Assembly: GCF_030272615.1 (NCBI RefSeq)
Contig: NC_081414.1
Coordinates: 769,184,153-769,248,152, forward strand
Direction of reading: 5' to 3'
Length of the DNA stretch: 64,000 bases
Source of the DNA: Cryptomeria japonica
Taxonomy: Eukaryota; Streptophyta; Pinopsida; Cupressales; Cupressaceae
Below the pieces are notes generated by a model, which did no database searches, was not told the origin of the DNA, and saw only the letters and a program-made list of their open reading frames with translations. Position numbers and translations under genes: made by a program. Shown in pieces: positions 1-10,091 of this stretch (position 1 is the first letter of the stretch; each line of letters opens with the position of its first letter).

Positions 1-2102
1 AAGACTCTTTGGATATATTAAAATCAGATTACATACACTTGATTGAAGATTGAGATAATGCCTTCGAACTTGCAAGGAAGACCACTAGTGCATTCCAAGG
101 TAAAGAGAGAAAGGTTAATGAGCTTACTATTGAGCTTAAATCAACAAAGGACATGTTAGAAAATATTCAGTTGTCTCTAAGGGAGGTAGAAGGTCAGTTT
201 GTTGATTTCAAACTTTTTAGGGAGCAAGAGAATGCAGTACGAGCTGAAGAAATCAAGCAAGTAATTGGTGAGCTTGATAGTCTTTGAGAAGAGTTTGATC
301 TCGAGAACTTCACAAGAAAAACAAAAGTTGCATGTGCAGATCGGATCAGCAAGATGGAAGTGAGCAAGGGAAAAGGGATGGCTTCCAAGTTCTTGATAAC
401 CCTCTCTTTGGAGTGGGTATCGAGAAAAGTTATGAAAGCCCTCTCTTTGTGATGGATGATAAAACATGTGGTGAAGTGATCAAATAAGAGACCGAGTATG
501 GTTTCTGGTGTATGGATGATGTGATGTCAAACCATGAGGATGTGCCACGTTTTGTGAATAGTAATCTTCCGAGGCTACTTGATACTGAATGCATAAGTGG
601 GGTTGGGGATGAAGACTCCACTTGGGAAGTGTTGTATTACGATGATTTCAACATCTTTGGCATCAAGGTGTTGTCTAAACATTGTTTAGTAGTTGTCTAT
701 AGTTTCATTGCAGTAGCAAGGAGTGAAGATTTCATACTTGTTACTCATGAAGTAGGGGTGAAAGAAGGACCAGAATGTGGTGATTGCATGCTTGATAACC
801 TATTCCTTGGGTTGAATAATAATAAGGCTCATACTAGTCCATTTTGGGAGTTGGATTTGAGGACAACATTTGTCCCATACTGCAATGTTGTTGAAGCTTT
901 CATGGTTAGGCTTCAAGAGTTTGCTAGAGGAGACATCAATTTCTTAAGTATGCACTTGGTCCTTACTAGCACTTGGGCATGTGTTGAGTTTTCTTTTCAG
1001 TGTGTTGAAGATCACTTTCGGTTGGGTATCTTTGGAGGGATAAGGAACAAATTTTCAGTCTTAATGGTGTTGTTCCGTTCTTTACAAGCCATTTGATGGT
1101 TCCTTTTGCTCATCAACTAGTGGATTGGGAAGATATTTTGAGCAAAAGATGGTTGTTTTGGATGAAATTTCCACCCTATGTGGAGTTAGAGTCACTAGAG
1201 AGGAAATTTCCAGCCTTGGACATGAGCAGATGTGTTGTTTTGGATGACGATTTCCTGTTTTGCAATAGCTGTTCATCTTCTTCAATGCTGATTTTCCTAA
1301 AATCAAATCTCAAGTCAATCATTTCAGACTTGGTGGGCTGCTGGTGTACTCTTTTTCAGACTTCACAGTCTCCTGGCAAGACGGGTTTATGGTCTTAGAT
1401 GAGAGGTATGGTGAGTTGGGGCAATCAGTATCTGTGTATGGGAAGTGTTCAGGCTCTAACTAGTGGTTATTCTTATGCTCTCTCTTCTACTTATGATTGG
1501 GACAACGAACCTTTGCTTTCTATGGTTCATCATTCTGAGGTGCTTGGAGTGGGAACTATAAGAGATTTCAGAAGTCTCCCTAGTTGTATCAGAATAATTC
1601 AATTGAGGCCTAGTAGATTCATGTGGAGTTACGAGAATGAGTTTGTTGAGCTCTTGCAAAGGATTGTTTTCCTCCTTGCAGGAAGATTTCGAGTAGTCAC
1701 ATTTACAGTCATGGCTCTGCTTGACACCTTGGGGAGATATGTTGTGGAGTTTGATCGTGAGTTGAGTAGGCTTTATTTCCTATTGTCCAAGCTCGTGATA
1801 GATAGTGGCATTGTTGATATTCATTACTCGGAGCTTTATGGGCATGAGATGATGCATGATTTTGATTCAGTCCTTTAAGATTTTTCTGTTTGAGTATCAT
1901 GGATGGTAACAGTTTGGAGTCACAAGGGAGGATAGTGCAGATTTGGCATGATGTTTTCATTGATGTGATCAGAGTGGCGCAACATCAGAAAGGTGGGTTG
2001 TTCCTGAGACAGTCATAGAACCCTGGGATCGTACTTTCTTGGGTGTGGATCAGTTTTAAATTTTCTGGAGTTGTGGTGGCATTGCTTGAGGACAAGAAAT
2101 TT
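1..2102 (+). mobile_element. 3' internal part of a gypsy-like or non-autonomous LTR element
   Basis: Internal DNA just upstream of a polypurine tract and an LTR start. Positions 1-480 translate to a charged, heptad-like coiled coil broken by stops. From 512 to 1878 there is one decayed ORF chain of about 455 residues: 512-1096, then a frameshift into 1093-1398, then a single in-frame TAG before 1399-1878. None of the three pieces shows gag zinc knuckle, protease, RT, RNase H or integrase motifs that I can recognise. By position it is the post-pol or accessory region of a long LTR element, or the cargo of a non-autonomous one. The 5' part lies outside the window. The function of the ORF chain is unknown. 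Confidence 0.6.
512..1878 (+). pseudogene. decayed ORF chain of unknown function in LTR element
   Basis: Three consecutive reading-frame pieces (194, 101 and 159 codons) separated by one frameshift near 1095 and one TAG at 1396-1398. The second and third pieces share a frame, so a single substitution split them. The protein is rich in aromatic and hydrophobic residues, with no signal peptide and no recognised motif. A coiled-coil reading frame lies upstream and the element's polypurine tract lies 220 bp downstream, so it occupies the 3' end of the internal domain. I do not recognise the family. Confidence 0.45.
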
Positions 2103-2116
2103 TGGGAAGGGCGGAT
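2103..2116 (+). promoter_or_regulatory. polypurine tract of LTR element
   Basis: A purine-rich run (TTGGGAAGGGCGGA, then T) abuts the LTR start TGTAATGTCCCC at 2117. This is the expected plus-strand priming site for an LTR retrotransposon and fixes the orientation as plus. Confidence 0.65.
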
Positions 2117-4085
2117 TGTAATGTCCCCTTTTTCACTCTAGTTTGTTTTGGGGTATGTTGGCCAATTCTGAGACCCATTGGTCAGTTAGAGGCAAAATTA
2201 GGGTTTCCTAATTTCTAGGAGGATGTTTTGGCATTTTTTAGTGGCTTGTATGTTGGAGTTTATCAGTTTGGGCTTTGGATTCCTTCTGGGTTTTCGGAAA
2301 GCTTCACAATGATGATACATGCATAGCAAGCAGCGGATTTTGGCAAACTTACTATTTTTAGTAAGTGGAGGCGAGAGCAGCTTATTTCTTTGGGTTTTTC
2401 TGGGTTTTCAAAGAGCTTTGCGAAGGTGTAACATGCAAATGAATCTGAAAACTTTTCCAGACTTACTACTTTTAGTAATTTGTGGCGATTGCTCAGAATT
2501 TGCTAAAAAACACTTTGGAAACACTTACTACTTTTAGCAGTGTTCTATTTATAATAAGTACTATTTTTGGTAGGATGTTATGGTCTAGTTTAGAAGCTAT
2601 GGCAGGCAATACAATATTTAGGATTCCAGCTTTTAGATTTTTTTTAGTAGCATTCGATATATGACAATTAAAGCATTTTTTAATACTTTATTATTTTCCT
2701 CTTGGCCTAGGCATAAATGGTGTATGACATAAAGGGGGTCAATTTGATATTTAGTTTATCAACTTATAGCCTAAGTCTGGATGCCAATGGATGTGTTTCT
2801 ATTAAAAGGGATTATGACTTTACAATATATTTGATATTTGCTTAAGGGAGATATACATTGTTGCTAAATAAAATATTTAAAATCATTTCCCGAAGTTTAT
2901 GTTGAGTGCTCACTTATATTATTGGCAATTTTAATAAAGTGACTCATCTATGCACTTGGGCGATTTGGGAAGGAGATGGAATGAAATGAAAGGCAAATTA
3001 AAAGAAATTTGAATGTCAGTGTTTAATCCCATATTGGAGGGAAAGGAAGTTCGATTTGTAGAGAAGATTATAAATAAAGGCCTTGGGATCTTATTTTGGG
3101 TATCCATGCTAAAATTTGATAACAAAGTGCTACTAAATTGCTTTCAGAGTCTTGTCTTTGGAGTTGCGTGCCCTCCTAGCTCATCTTCAGTTTGGAGTTT
3201 GAAAGATAACTCCTAGCTGACAAAGTGATCTCATTCAGAGATTACCAGTGGATTTCAAGAAGTTTGGTGTGATAAATTGGTGAAGAACCCTACAGCCGAT
3301 CTACTTTTCTGCTCATTCTAGTTGGAGCTTTCATTTGAATTTTGTGGGTACGGATTCATGAGTTTCATATGCTCTTGGTGCCCATTTTCTCAGACTTTGG
3401 TGGATTTTGGTAGAGCGGTTGATTTCATATTTCAAATCGAACTTCTTGTTGTTTTCCCTAGCTCGGTTTTCTATTTTGGAGAGTGTGCCTTCGCTGAGAC
3501 CCTTTTGGTGGTGTATTTCCTTGTCCTTCCTTGACCGCCTATCTCTTGTACTTCATCTGCAATTTACTAGAGCTCATTCAGAGGTGTTTTGATGGAGATA
3601 TTGACTTCATAGTGCTGCTGGTCTGATTTTAGTGATGTTGGTGTGTTATTTCAGCTTTGGTAAAGTGTTCATTTTGGCTTATGTTTTCCAGTATTCTTGT
3701 TTGTGGCTTCTTGGAGTACCTTCTTGTTTCCATTAGAGGTTGGAGCTTTAATTTACCAACAATATCTTGCAGAGTTTGCTTATTATAAGACTGTATTCAA
3801 TAGTATTGGAACAATCCATTTTCATATTGCATTATACTTGCTTGTATTGCCCAATGCATAAGTGGAGGAGGCTGGCTTCGCCGGCTATCTCTATTTCATT
3901 TTGTACTCCCGTCCTCTCGCTGAATAAGTGGTTGAGTGATAGCTTTGTTATTCCTAGTCCTCCCGTTGGAAAGTGGTTGATTGATTGTCATTTACTTAAT
4001 TTCAGATTCCTTGGGTTTGTAATTTTCCCCACTGATAGTGGAAGTGGCTGGTTATACAGCTTAGTTGTTAATTTTCACTATTTCT
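2117..4085 (+). mobile_element. 3' LTR (partial) with TGTAATGTCCCC terminus
   Basis: Starts with TGTAATGTCCCC directly after a polypurine tract, so it is the 3' LTR of the element to its left. It runs at least 1.97 kb without coding potential and meets a hAT-like terminus at 4086. The matching 3' end (a GGGGACAT-type terminus) was not found, so the LTR is either cut by the hAT insertion or ends unrecognised. Around 2348-2570 it carries several copies of the near-palindrome CTTACTATTTTTAGTAAG. Confidence 0.6.
2348..2570. repeat. cluster of CTTACTA/TAGTAAG near-palindromes in LTR
   Basis: At least three near-palindromic copies: CTTACTATTTTTAGTAAG at 2348-2365, CTTACTACTTTTAGTAA at 2462-2478, and a third (ending TAGCAG) from about 2523. 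A degenerate AGTACTATTTTTGGTAG follows. Each has a 6-7 bp stem around a T-rich loop. The same motif clusters at 8285-8470. Confidence 0.7.
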
Positions 4086-4215
4086 CAGTATTCCACGGGC
4101 GTTGGGGACGGGGGGACATGGGGACGGGGGGACACGGGGATGTATTTCCGGGATGGGGGGACCAAGGGCCTAAATTTGGGGACGGCGGCAGGGGGGTGGA
4201 GGGGTGGTGGTGCTC
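4086..4215 (+). mobile_element. GC-rich terminus of a hAT-type element
   Basis: Begins CAGTATTCCACGG, close to the 14-bp terminal repeat of the complete MITE at 9515. It continues with the same G-rich iterations (GGGGACGGGGGGAC). Only one terminus is visible. No inverted CCGTGGAACACTG end follows in the next several kilobases and no 8-bp duplication could be paired, so it looks like an orphan or truncated end. Confidence 0.55.
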
Positions 4216-4700
4216 ATATACTTATACATATACATATAGTACCTGCAAAACTAGTTTTGAAAAGATGTATAACAGTATAACAGTATAAGAATTAGATTTC
4301 AAATGAAACTATAGGAAATACCAAGATTACTTAGATTAGTAATACTAATTGCTAAATGCTAAATAAAATTTGACAAATGAAATTGTCAAATTGTAGATCT
4401 CTCATTTCTATCATATGAATATCGAAAAAGGAAAACGAAAATACGAATATTTGATGCCATTGCAAAGTCTATAATAATAAAGATGATTACATGATTCATC
4501 ATTACAATGAGTAGCCAAATACAAATACATGTAGCAATAGCATTACAAAAGAGACTAGAGCCAAATACAAATACGTGTAGCAATAGCATTGCACACTTAA
4601 ACAATCTTAGATGAAAGTGTTTTAATCTGGGTTCTAACCCTGAATTGTTTTTCAACACTTCACCCATGGAGTGGCCAGATGTTGTGACCTAATCACGCAT
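4216..4700. repeat. AT-rich unassigned stretch with 46-bp direct repeat
   Basis: No gene is visible. Two direct repeats of about 46 bp begin at 4513 and 4559 (each starts AGCCAAATACAAATAC and differs at a few positions). The rest is AT-rich DNA that may be the interior of the hAT-like element whose end is at 4086. Confidence 0.5.
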
Positions 4701-5800
4701 CACCCCATTCCAAATGGAGACCTCCTACTTTTTAGGTCCTCTTGGTCTTTTGGTTTTGATTTGTTGCATCTTTTCGCAGTAGTCTCTTTAGTCTCCTAAT
4801 TTTGCAAGTGTTTTGGGGTAAATTTGATCACGCCTGATGAATACATGATTAGAGAAGTTAATTTTGCGAAAGCATCCACAACACAACTAGTTGAAGATTT
4901 TGAAGAATCTTCCTTGGCCATGAAGGAGAAAATGAAGAAAATGAAAGAGAAGTACAAGAGGCTGAAGAGTGAAAATTGAGTATTGTGCGAGTATGTTGGG
5001 AGTTTCAAACATCCACTCAGAGAGGAAGACCCATTCTTTGTTCTTCCTTCCTCTTTTCGTAAAGAATCCATTGATGGTGCTGAAGAAGGAAGAGAGATCA
5101 ATGCTCTAAGGAGTGGGTGGAAGGTGTTTTCACTTCATCAGGTGGATTCATTGAGAACTTGGATCACCTTCACTCTAGAATCATTTCTATCCTGAACAGG
5201 TTGCAGGTTGATGATAATTCATGGGACGATGCGCACATTTACCAGGACTTAACTATTCCATGACTTAGAGAGCTAATGAAGATCCCTAGGCTAACATTGA
5301 TTGACGAGAAACTCATCCCAAAGAACAATTTTTATGATTTCCTACGGTGGTTTTACGTCATCTGAACGGGAAAAGAATATTTTGAAAGATTTGGCAGGGA
5401 GTCTGCTACCTTGAGAGACTCAATCAGTAAATTACAAAGAGAAATCCTTAAGGCAGTTGAGGCACTATTTTTCAGAGGAGTGACTGAAGAAGAGATGACG
5501 GTGGACTTCCTTAGGGACAGATTGCATAGATTTTTCTTTATGGATTCATTTTCAACGACCCACTTGGAAAGTGTTTCTTTGTTCTCTAGCATAATGCAGA
5601 GGACACAGGAATTGGCAACAGATTGGGAGAAGTTTTTCTCCAAGTGTGAAGAAGAAATTGCCTTGATGGAATTCAAGATGGAAAGTGTGCCAAGTGTCTC
5701 CGTAGGAGAATTGGGGCCCGTGATCGCCAGGTTCATTGCATATGCCATTAATCAACAAGATAATGGCCGTCCATTTTTGGATGAGAATCTTTTGACATAA
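4700..5800 (+). mobile_element. internal region of a non-autonomous LTR element with coiled-coil ORF
   Basis: Plus-strand remnants: a Lys/Glu-rich coiled coil around 4855-4978 ends in a stop, and an open frame at 5411-5800 encodes 129 residues (see separate entry). There are no pol motifs. A TATA-bearing LTR-like segment follows directly. This architecture (coiled-coil protein, no polymerase, long LTRs) suggests a large non-autonomous LTR element mobilised in trans. That reading is inference. Confidence 0.45.
5411..5800 (+). pseudogene. 129-residue coiled-coil-like ORF of non-autonomous LTR element
   Basis: An uninterrupted frame of 129 codons. It is preceded by about 600 bp of same-strand sequence with stops, so the start is probably internal to a longer ancestral frame. 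The product is Glu/Lys/Phe-rich and mostly helical in character. No catalytic motif, zinc knuckle or transmembrane segment is recognised. It lies just upstream of the LTR promoter region at 6111-6159. Most likely it is a gag-like or structural remnant of the element; the function is not known. Confidence 0.4.
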
Positions 5801-6110
5801 TGGTGCATGCATGGATGAAATATTTGACCAAGTGGCGGCTGGATCAACGCATGCTGAGGTAGGGAAGCATCTCTTTGCATGTAGTTGTCGTGTTCAAGAG
5901 ATGATAGGGCATTTATGGCATCATGGGCTATTTTGCGAGGAATATTTATAGCATTTATGATGTATTGGGCAGATTTAATGAAAAGTGGTGCATTCAATGC
6001 ACAAGTGGGTGCCATTCTAGGCATGCAAAAGTTAATTTTTAGTGGGTATAATGGGTATTTAATGAATATTCCCACCTTGTTGCATCATGTGTGTAGAATC
6101 TTTTAGGGAA

Positions 6111-6159
6111 AACCCTAGTTAGGGTTTTGCATGTAATCATGGCTTGAGGCCTATATAAA
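6111..6159 (+). promoter_or_regulatory. LTR promoter: telo-box palindrome plus TATA box
   Basis: AACCCTAGTTAGGGTT at 6111-6126, followed by CTATATAAAG at 6151-6160. The same pair occurs in the two other family copies. AAACCCTA is the plant telo-box, known in promoters of growth-related genes; a role here is inferred. Confidence 0.6.
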
Positions 6160-6475
6160 GAGGTGATCCCCTCATTTGTAAAGGGAGGAGAGATTGTCTA
6201 AGATTGTTGAGATGAGCTTTTGTTATAATAAACTGTGATACATTGTTCTCTTGAAGGTGTTCACTTGTCTTTTTTCAGAGCTTGCAAGGTCTTGCTTTCC
6301 TCACTTAAAGTAGATTTGTTTTCAGCATTTAGATGAACGGGAATGATGCTATTGTTTGTAGTGAAATCTTTGCTCATACCTTTTATTAATAGTTGATTGT
6401 TATTAGCAGTGTAAAGTTAGTCTAAGCCTTTTTTATGTGGAAACTTAACTTCGATCATCGAATGAACATTGTTCG

Positions 6476-7697
6476 TGTTGGCAATTTGGAGGAATTGATT
6501 ATGTTTTGCATTGATGTTTGTCATTGATGTCAACACTAGCTGTTTTTGTTGTCTACCGGCTTCCGGTAGAGTGGTTGGATTATGATATTGATCAGGAGAT
6601 TTATCTCCGGTATGTTCCGACTTGTGGAATTGGTTTGGATTGGTTATTCATGTGTTCCTGATGCATATCACATTCATTTGGTTCGAGATTTGATGATCTA
6701 GATGCTATCATTCATTCTAGTAAGCCTTTTGGTAACCGGTAAGGGTTTTTCTGGCAACGCTTTGTTGAAGATCTTTTGATGAATCCGATAAGTGGTGTTG
6801 GTGCAGCTTCTAGAAGGTTATCAGGATGTTGATGGTTATCATGTTCATGTTCCAGTTGATTGATGATGTTTCATCTGGCTTATGGCGACCTATTTTAGGT
6901 CCGGTCTTATTCTGTTAGGTTATGGAGCAGTTTATGTAACGTGTTGGTTGATGCTCCCGATGCATTACCGGTTGGATTTATTGATTGATTATATTGTTTC
7001 GGTCTTAGGCCGACTTGGTTTATCTTTGGTTTGTGGGATATTGTAACGGATTTATTGTATTATCTTTTAGGTGGCCGACCTAATTGTTTAGGTCTCAGGC
7101 TGGTATAAATATGATGTAAGATCTCTTTGTAGATCATATGGGAGTGTGGTTATGGGATTATCTGTGTGCGAATAAAGTTGTAATCATATGTAGAGGTTTT
7201 GGTCGATCATAGGTGATCAAATTGGGTTTGTGTAAGAGGTTTAAGACCTCTAGTATTGAGCTTAACCAGAACTGTACTCAAGCATAGGCGATGCTATTCT
7301 TGCAGTTCACTCATCTTTTCGAATTGTAGTCTGGATTTCTTTTGTAGTCAGTGAGGCTCCTTTTGTGATGAGCAATGCGCTCTAGGCAATGTGCCTTCCT
7401 GCATGTGCAGGCCCCTCTTATTGTAATCACATACTGGAGAAGTATTATCTGATTGTGGGTAGGCTTCCCACCGTGGTTTTCCCTTTACCGGGTTTTCCAC
7501 GTACAAATCCTGGTGTTATGTGTTGTGGATGGATGGTAATTATTCTATGATTTATGTTTGTGCTTAATTCTTATATTTGCTATTCCAGTATTTGGTTTAT
7601 GCATTCCGGTAAAAGGTTTTGTGTGCTTAAAGTTTCATAATCTATTGACAACTGATTCACCCCCCCCCCTCTCAATTGTCCACCGGTTATCCTAACA
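6476..7697 (+). mobile_element. solo LTR, TGTTGGCA...CCTAACA, copia-type
   Basis: Starts TGTTGG and ends CCTAACA, giving short inverted termini. Flanks GTTCG (6471-6475) and CTTCG (7698-7702) form a 5-bp duplication with one mismatch. The 1222-bp sequence contains a TATA-like GGTATAAATATG near 7103 and a C9 tract followed by TCTCA near the 3' end, as in the LTR of the copia element at 53136-54677. There is no internal domain, so it is a solo LTR left by LTR-LTR recombination. It sits inside an older LTR. Confidence 0.8.
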
Positions 7698-8153
7698 CTT
7701 CGTTGATGGTGTTCATTGATGGTATGAAAATTTCTTGCACAACCTTTGAAGATTTCACCCTGTTTGCGTAGTTGTACGAAGTTGGCGAAAGACAGTGTGG
7801 TTAGTTTCACTCAAGCAATCATGGTCTCCTATGTTCTTAGATTTATTATAGTTTCCTTGAACCCTTCCTTTTACTTTCAGCATTTTTCAATCCGAAAAGG
7901 TCCTAAAAATAGAGTCATTGTTAAATCATTCAAGAAAAGTCCTTGAAGTTATCTTCTTTTAGTGTGTGTAAGTCCCCTTGGATTACCTGCAAATCACATC
8001 AACCCAACTAAGTCACATAGTCGGAACCTTGGAGGCAATTGTTTGAACTTACTACAATCTTAGCATGCAATTGAACTTTGACCAAGAGAGAGTAAAATGA
8101 CCGTTGGGAAACTTTGTTTTGTGTTAAGCGTAGTCATAAAAAACATGACAACA

Positions 8154-8490
8154 GGGCTTATCTGCGCTTTGAGAGTTAGTGCAAGGTAGGAAGCACAAAT
8201 TTCTTCCAAGACAGGGAAAAATCCTTCATAGGGCTTGGTGGTAGTGTTTTTCGATGCTTCTAGTAGAAGTTTCTATTTTTAGCACTTACTATTTATAGTA
8301 AGTTTTTGCATGTCTCAATTTCGGCCAGTTTGAAGTTTGGACACACCATTTTTAGAAATGGCTATTTTTAGTAAGTCTATTTTTTAGTAAATTTCATTGT
8401 GTCCCCATCTGCCCTAATTTTGAGTTTGGACAAACTTACTATTTTTAGTAGTTTCTAGTTTTAGTAAGTCTTTTTTGGGTTACAAATGAA
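8154..8490. repeat. short stretch with clustered CTTACTA palindromes
   Basis: 337 bp between two copies of the telo-box LTR family. It holds repeated CTTACTATTTATAGTAAG (8285-8302), TATTTTTAGTAAG (about 8361), CTTACTATTTTTAGTA (8435-8450) and TTTTAGTAAG near 8470. No coding potential. The text resembles the LTR at 2330-2570, so it is probably a fragment of that LTR family. Confidence 0.6.
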
Positions 8491-8592
8491 TGTTGACAAT
8501 GAACAGGGAATATCAAGATCAAAGTCAATTAAATGAAGGGTCCAAGGCAACAAAATTTTAATTAAGGCATAGAAAAATCCTCTTCCACTCGC

Positions 8593-8845
8593 AAAGTGCA
8601 CCTAGGGAGGCCTCTTGGAGTGCAAATTACAAGGAGGGAAGAATTCTTCCTCAATTCATAATTCCTCCTCCACCCTCAAAGTGCACCCAAGGAAGCCTCT
8701 TGGAGTGCAAATTACAAGGAGGGAAGGATTCTTCCTCAATCCAAAAATCCTCCACCCCCAAAATGCACCAAAGAATCCTCCATGGGTAGAAGGATTCTTC
8801 CTAAAGTCCAAAATTCCTCCTTCAGGGTCAAAGTGCGCCCATGCA
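8593..8845. repeat. degenerate 70-85 bp tandem repeat in LTR U3
   Basis: Segments starting AAAGTGCACC or close variants recur at 8593, 8678, 8761 and 8830, each followed by similar ...CTCTTGGAGTGC or ...ATTCTTCCTCAA text. Four diverged units can be followed. Confidence 0.65.
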
Positions 8846-9514
8846 CTCAAATGGCATAAAACCCAAAATTTGGTTGTATGGTAAAACTTCTTCTCCAAGG
8901 CTCAAATTTTCTCAAGAACTTAGTGATATGGAGCAAAATTTGGTTAAGTATGGAGAAATTCCTTCTCCTAGGCTCACGTGCGCTCATGGACGCAATTCCA
9001 CCATGTGCAAGGATTTTGTCCTCAAGGACAAATTCTCCTCCAATATCCAAGTGCACTCTCTGGCATAAATCCTCTCCTCTACCAAGGATAAACATCAATA
9101 GACAAGAATCCCTCTCCATGTCTAGAATATGCCCATGGAAGAGAGATGAATGGAGGCATAAAATTAAAGTTCCTAAGGACATATTTTGATTAAAAATGGC
9201 ATTCTTGACAAGTTAGAAAATGATAAAATATCAAGGATTCATCCATCCAATATAAAGACAACATCAAGACAGACCCAGGGTGAAGAAGTCTAATTCAAGA
9301 TAATCTTTTCAAGGCATTCAAGGTTCAAGGCCTCAAAGATCAAAGTTCAAGTACAAATGTAGAAGGAAGAATTTATTCTGAAAATCCAAGATCAAAAGTC
9401 AAAAGGAAAAGACTCAAGGAATGACAATCGTTGACAAGCAAAGATATTCCAATAAGGTGAGTTCTCAAACCCAAGTACGTGGAAAGAAGAAAATGATCAA
9501 GAAAGGATAATTTC

Positions 9515-9653
9515 CAGTGTTCCACGGATGGTGGGGACGGGGAGACGGGGGGACGCGGGGACGAGCTTCGGGGACGGGGGGACAACGGGAAAAAGTTTCG
9601 GGGACGGGGGGACTTGGGCCTGGGAGGGGGAAACGCGTTTCCGTGGAACACTG
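9515..9653. mobile_element. 139-bp hAT-type MITE, G-rich, with 8-bp TSD
   Basis: Perfect 14-bp terminal inverted repeats (CAGTGTTCCACGGA), flanked on both sides by ATAATTTC (9507-9514 and 9654-9661), an exact 8-bp target duplication as made by hAT transposases. The interior is an extremely G-rich run of GGGGACGGGGGGAC-like iterations with no coding capacity. The related LTR copy at 58880 shows the empty site (ATAGTTTCAGAAG), confirming the boundaries. Confidence 0.92.
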
Positions 9654-10004
9654 ATAATTTCAGAAGAGTTAATCAAAATTAGAACTTTGGTCCAAATGAT
9701 GCAATTTGGGAATATACTCCATCACAATCAATCAAAATGGAATATTCTTCGTGATGAGTTATTGGGTCCACATGGCATCCAACATGTTGACATGAACCTA
9801 CTCACCATCACCAGCCAATCACATGTATTCAAGTCGACATGACTAGATTCAATGAACCCAACTTATCCAAGAGAGCTTCTAGAAGGTGCTGATAATATTT
9901 TATTATTGGTTTATATTCAAAAGAAGGACAACTATCCCCAGATGTAATTTTCTCATTGGTCAACTTGGCCCACTTTTCTATGCCACATAAGCTATTGTTA
10001 GTAA

Positions 10005-10091
10005 AACCCTAATTAGGGTTCCATCTTGTAATCTCAACCCTTGATTTCAAATTAATCTTAGTTGTTTATTTATGGGAGGGGCTCTATAAAA
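10005..10091 (+). promoter_or_regulatory. LTR promoter: AACCCTAATTAGGGTT palindrome and TATAAAA
   Basis: A perfect 16-bp palindrome made of two head-to-head telo-box cores (10005-10020), with TATAAAA at 10085-10091, a gap of 64 bp. In the copy at 59271 the gap is 63 bp. Downstream text starts the R region of the LTR. Confidence 0.65.

Larger units (their letters stand above)
5801..8153 (+). mobile_element. LTR-like copy 1 of the telo-box LTR family, split by a solo LTR
   Basis: Alignable by eye with 8491-10917 and about 58150-60180. All share an AACCCTA(A/G)TTAGGGTT palindrome, a TATA box, similar R/U5 text, and a terminal segment containing GTCATAAAAA or a variant. The copy is interrupted at 6476-7697 by another LTR. 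Removing that insert restores continuous family sequence (ATTGTTCG joined to TTGATGGTG). The 3' end is placed at about 8153 (ACATGACAACA). The 5' boundary is not resolved. Confidence 0.55.

Noticed and set aside
3767-4288. 173-codon plus-strand frame
   Set aside because: Spans an LTR and the G-rich hAT terminus; its Gly-rich tail is the G-tract, with no homology to a gene.
9373-9842. Pro/Arg-rich and Gly-rich frames on both strands
   Set aside because: Both are translations of the G-rich MITE at 9515-9653.
10005-10020. Interstitial telomere repeat
   Set aside because: Only two head-to-head AACCCTA cores, not a tandem (TTTAGGG)n tract, and the same motif recurs at the matching place in related LTRs.
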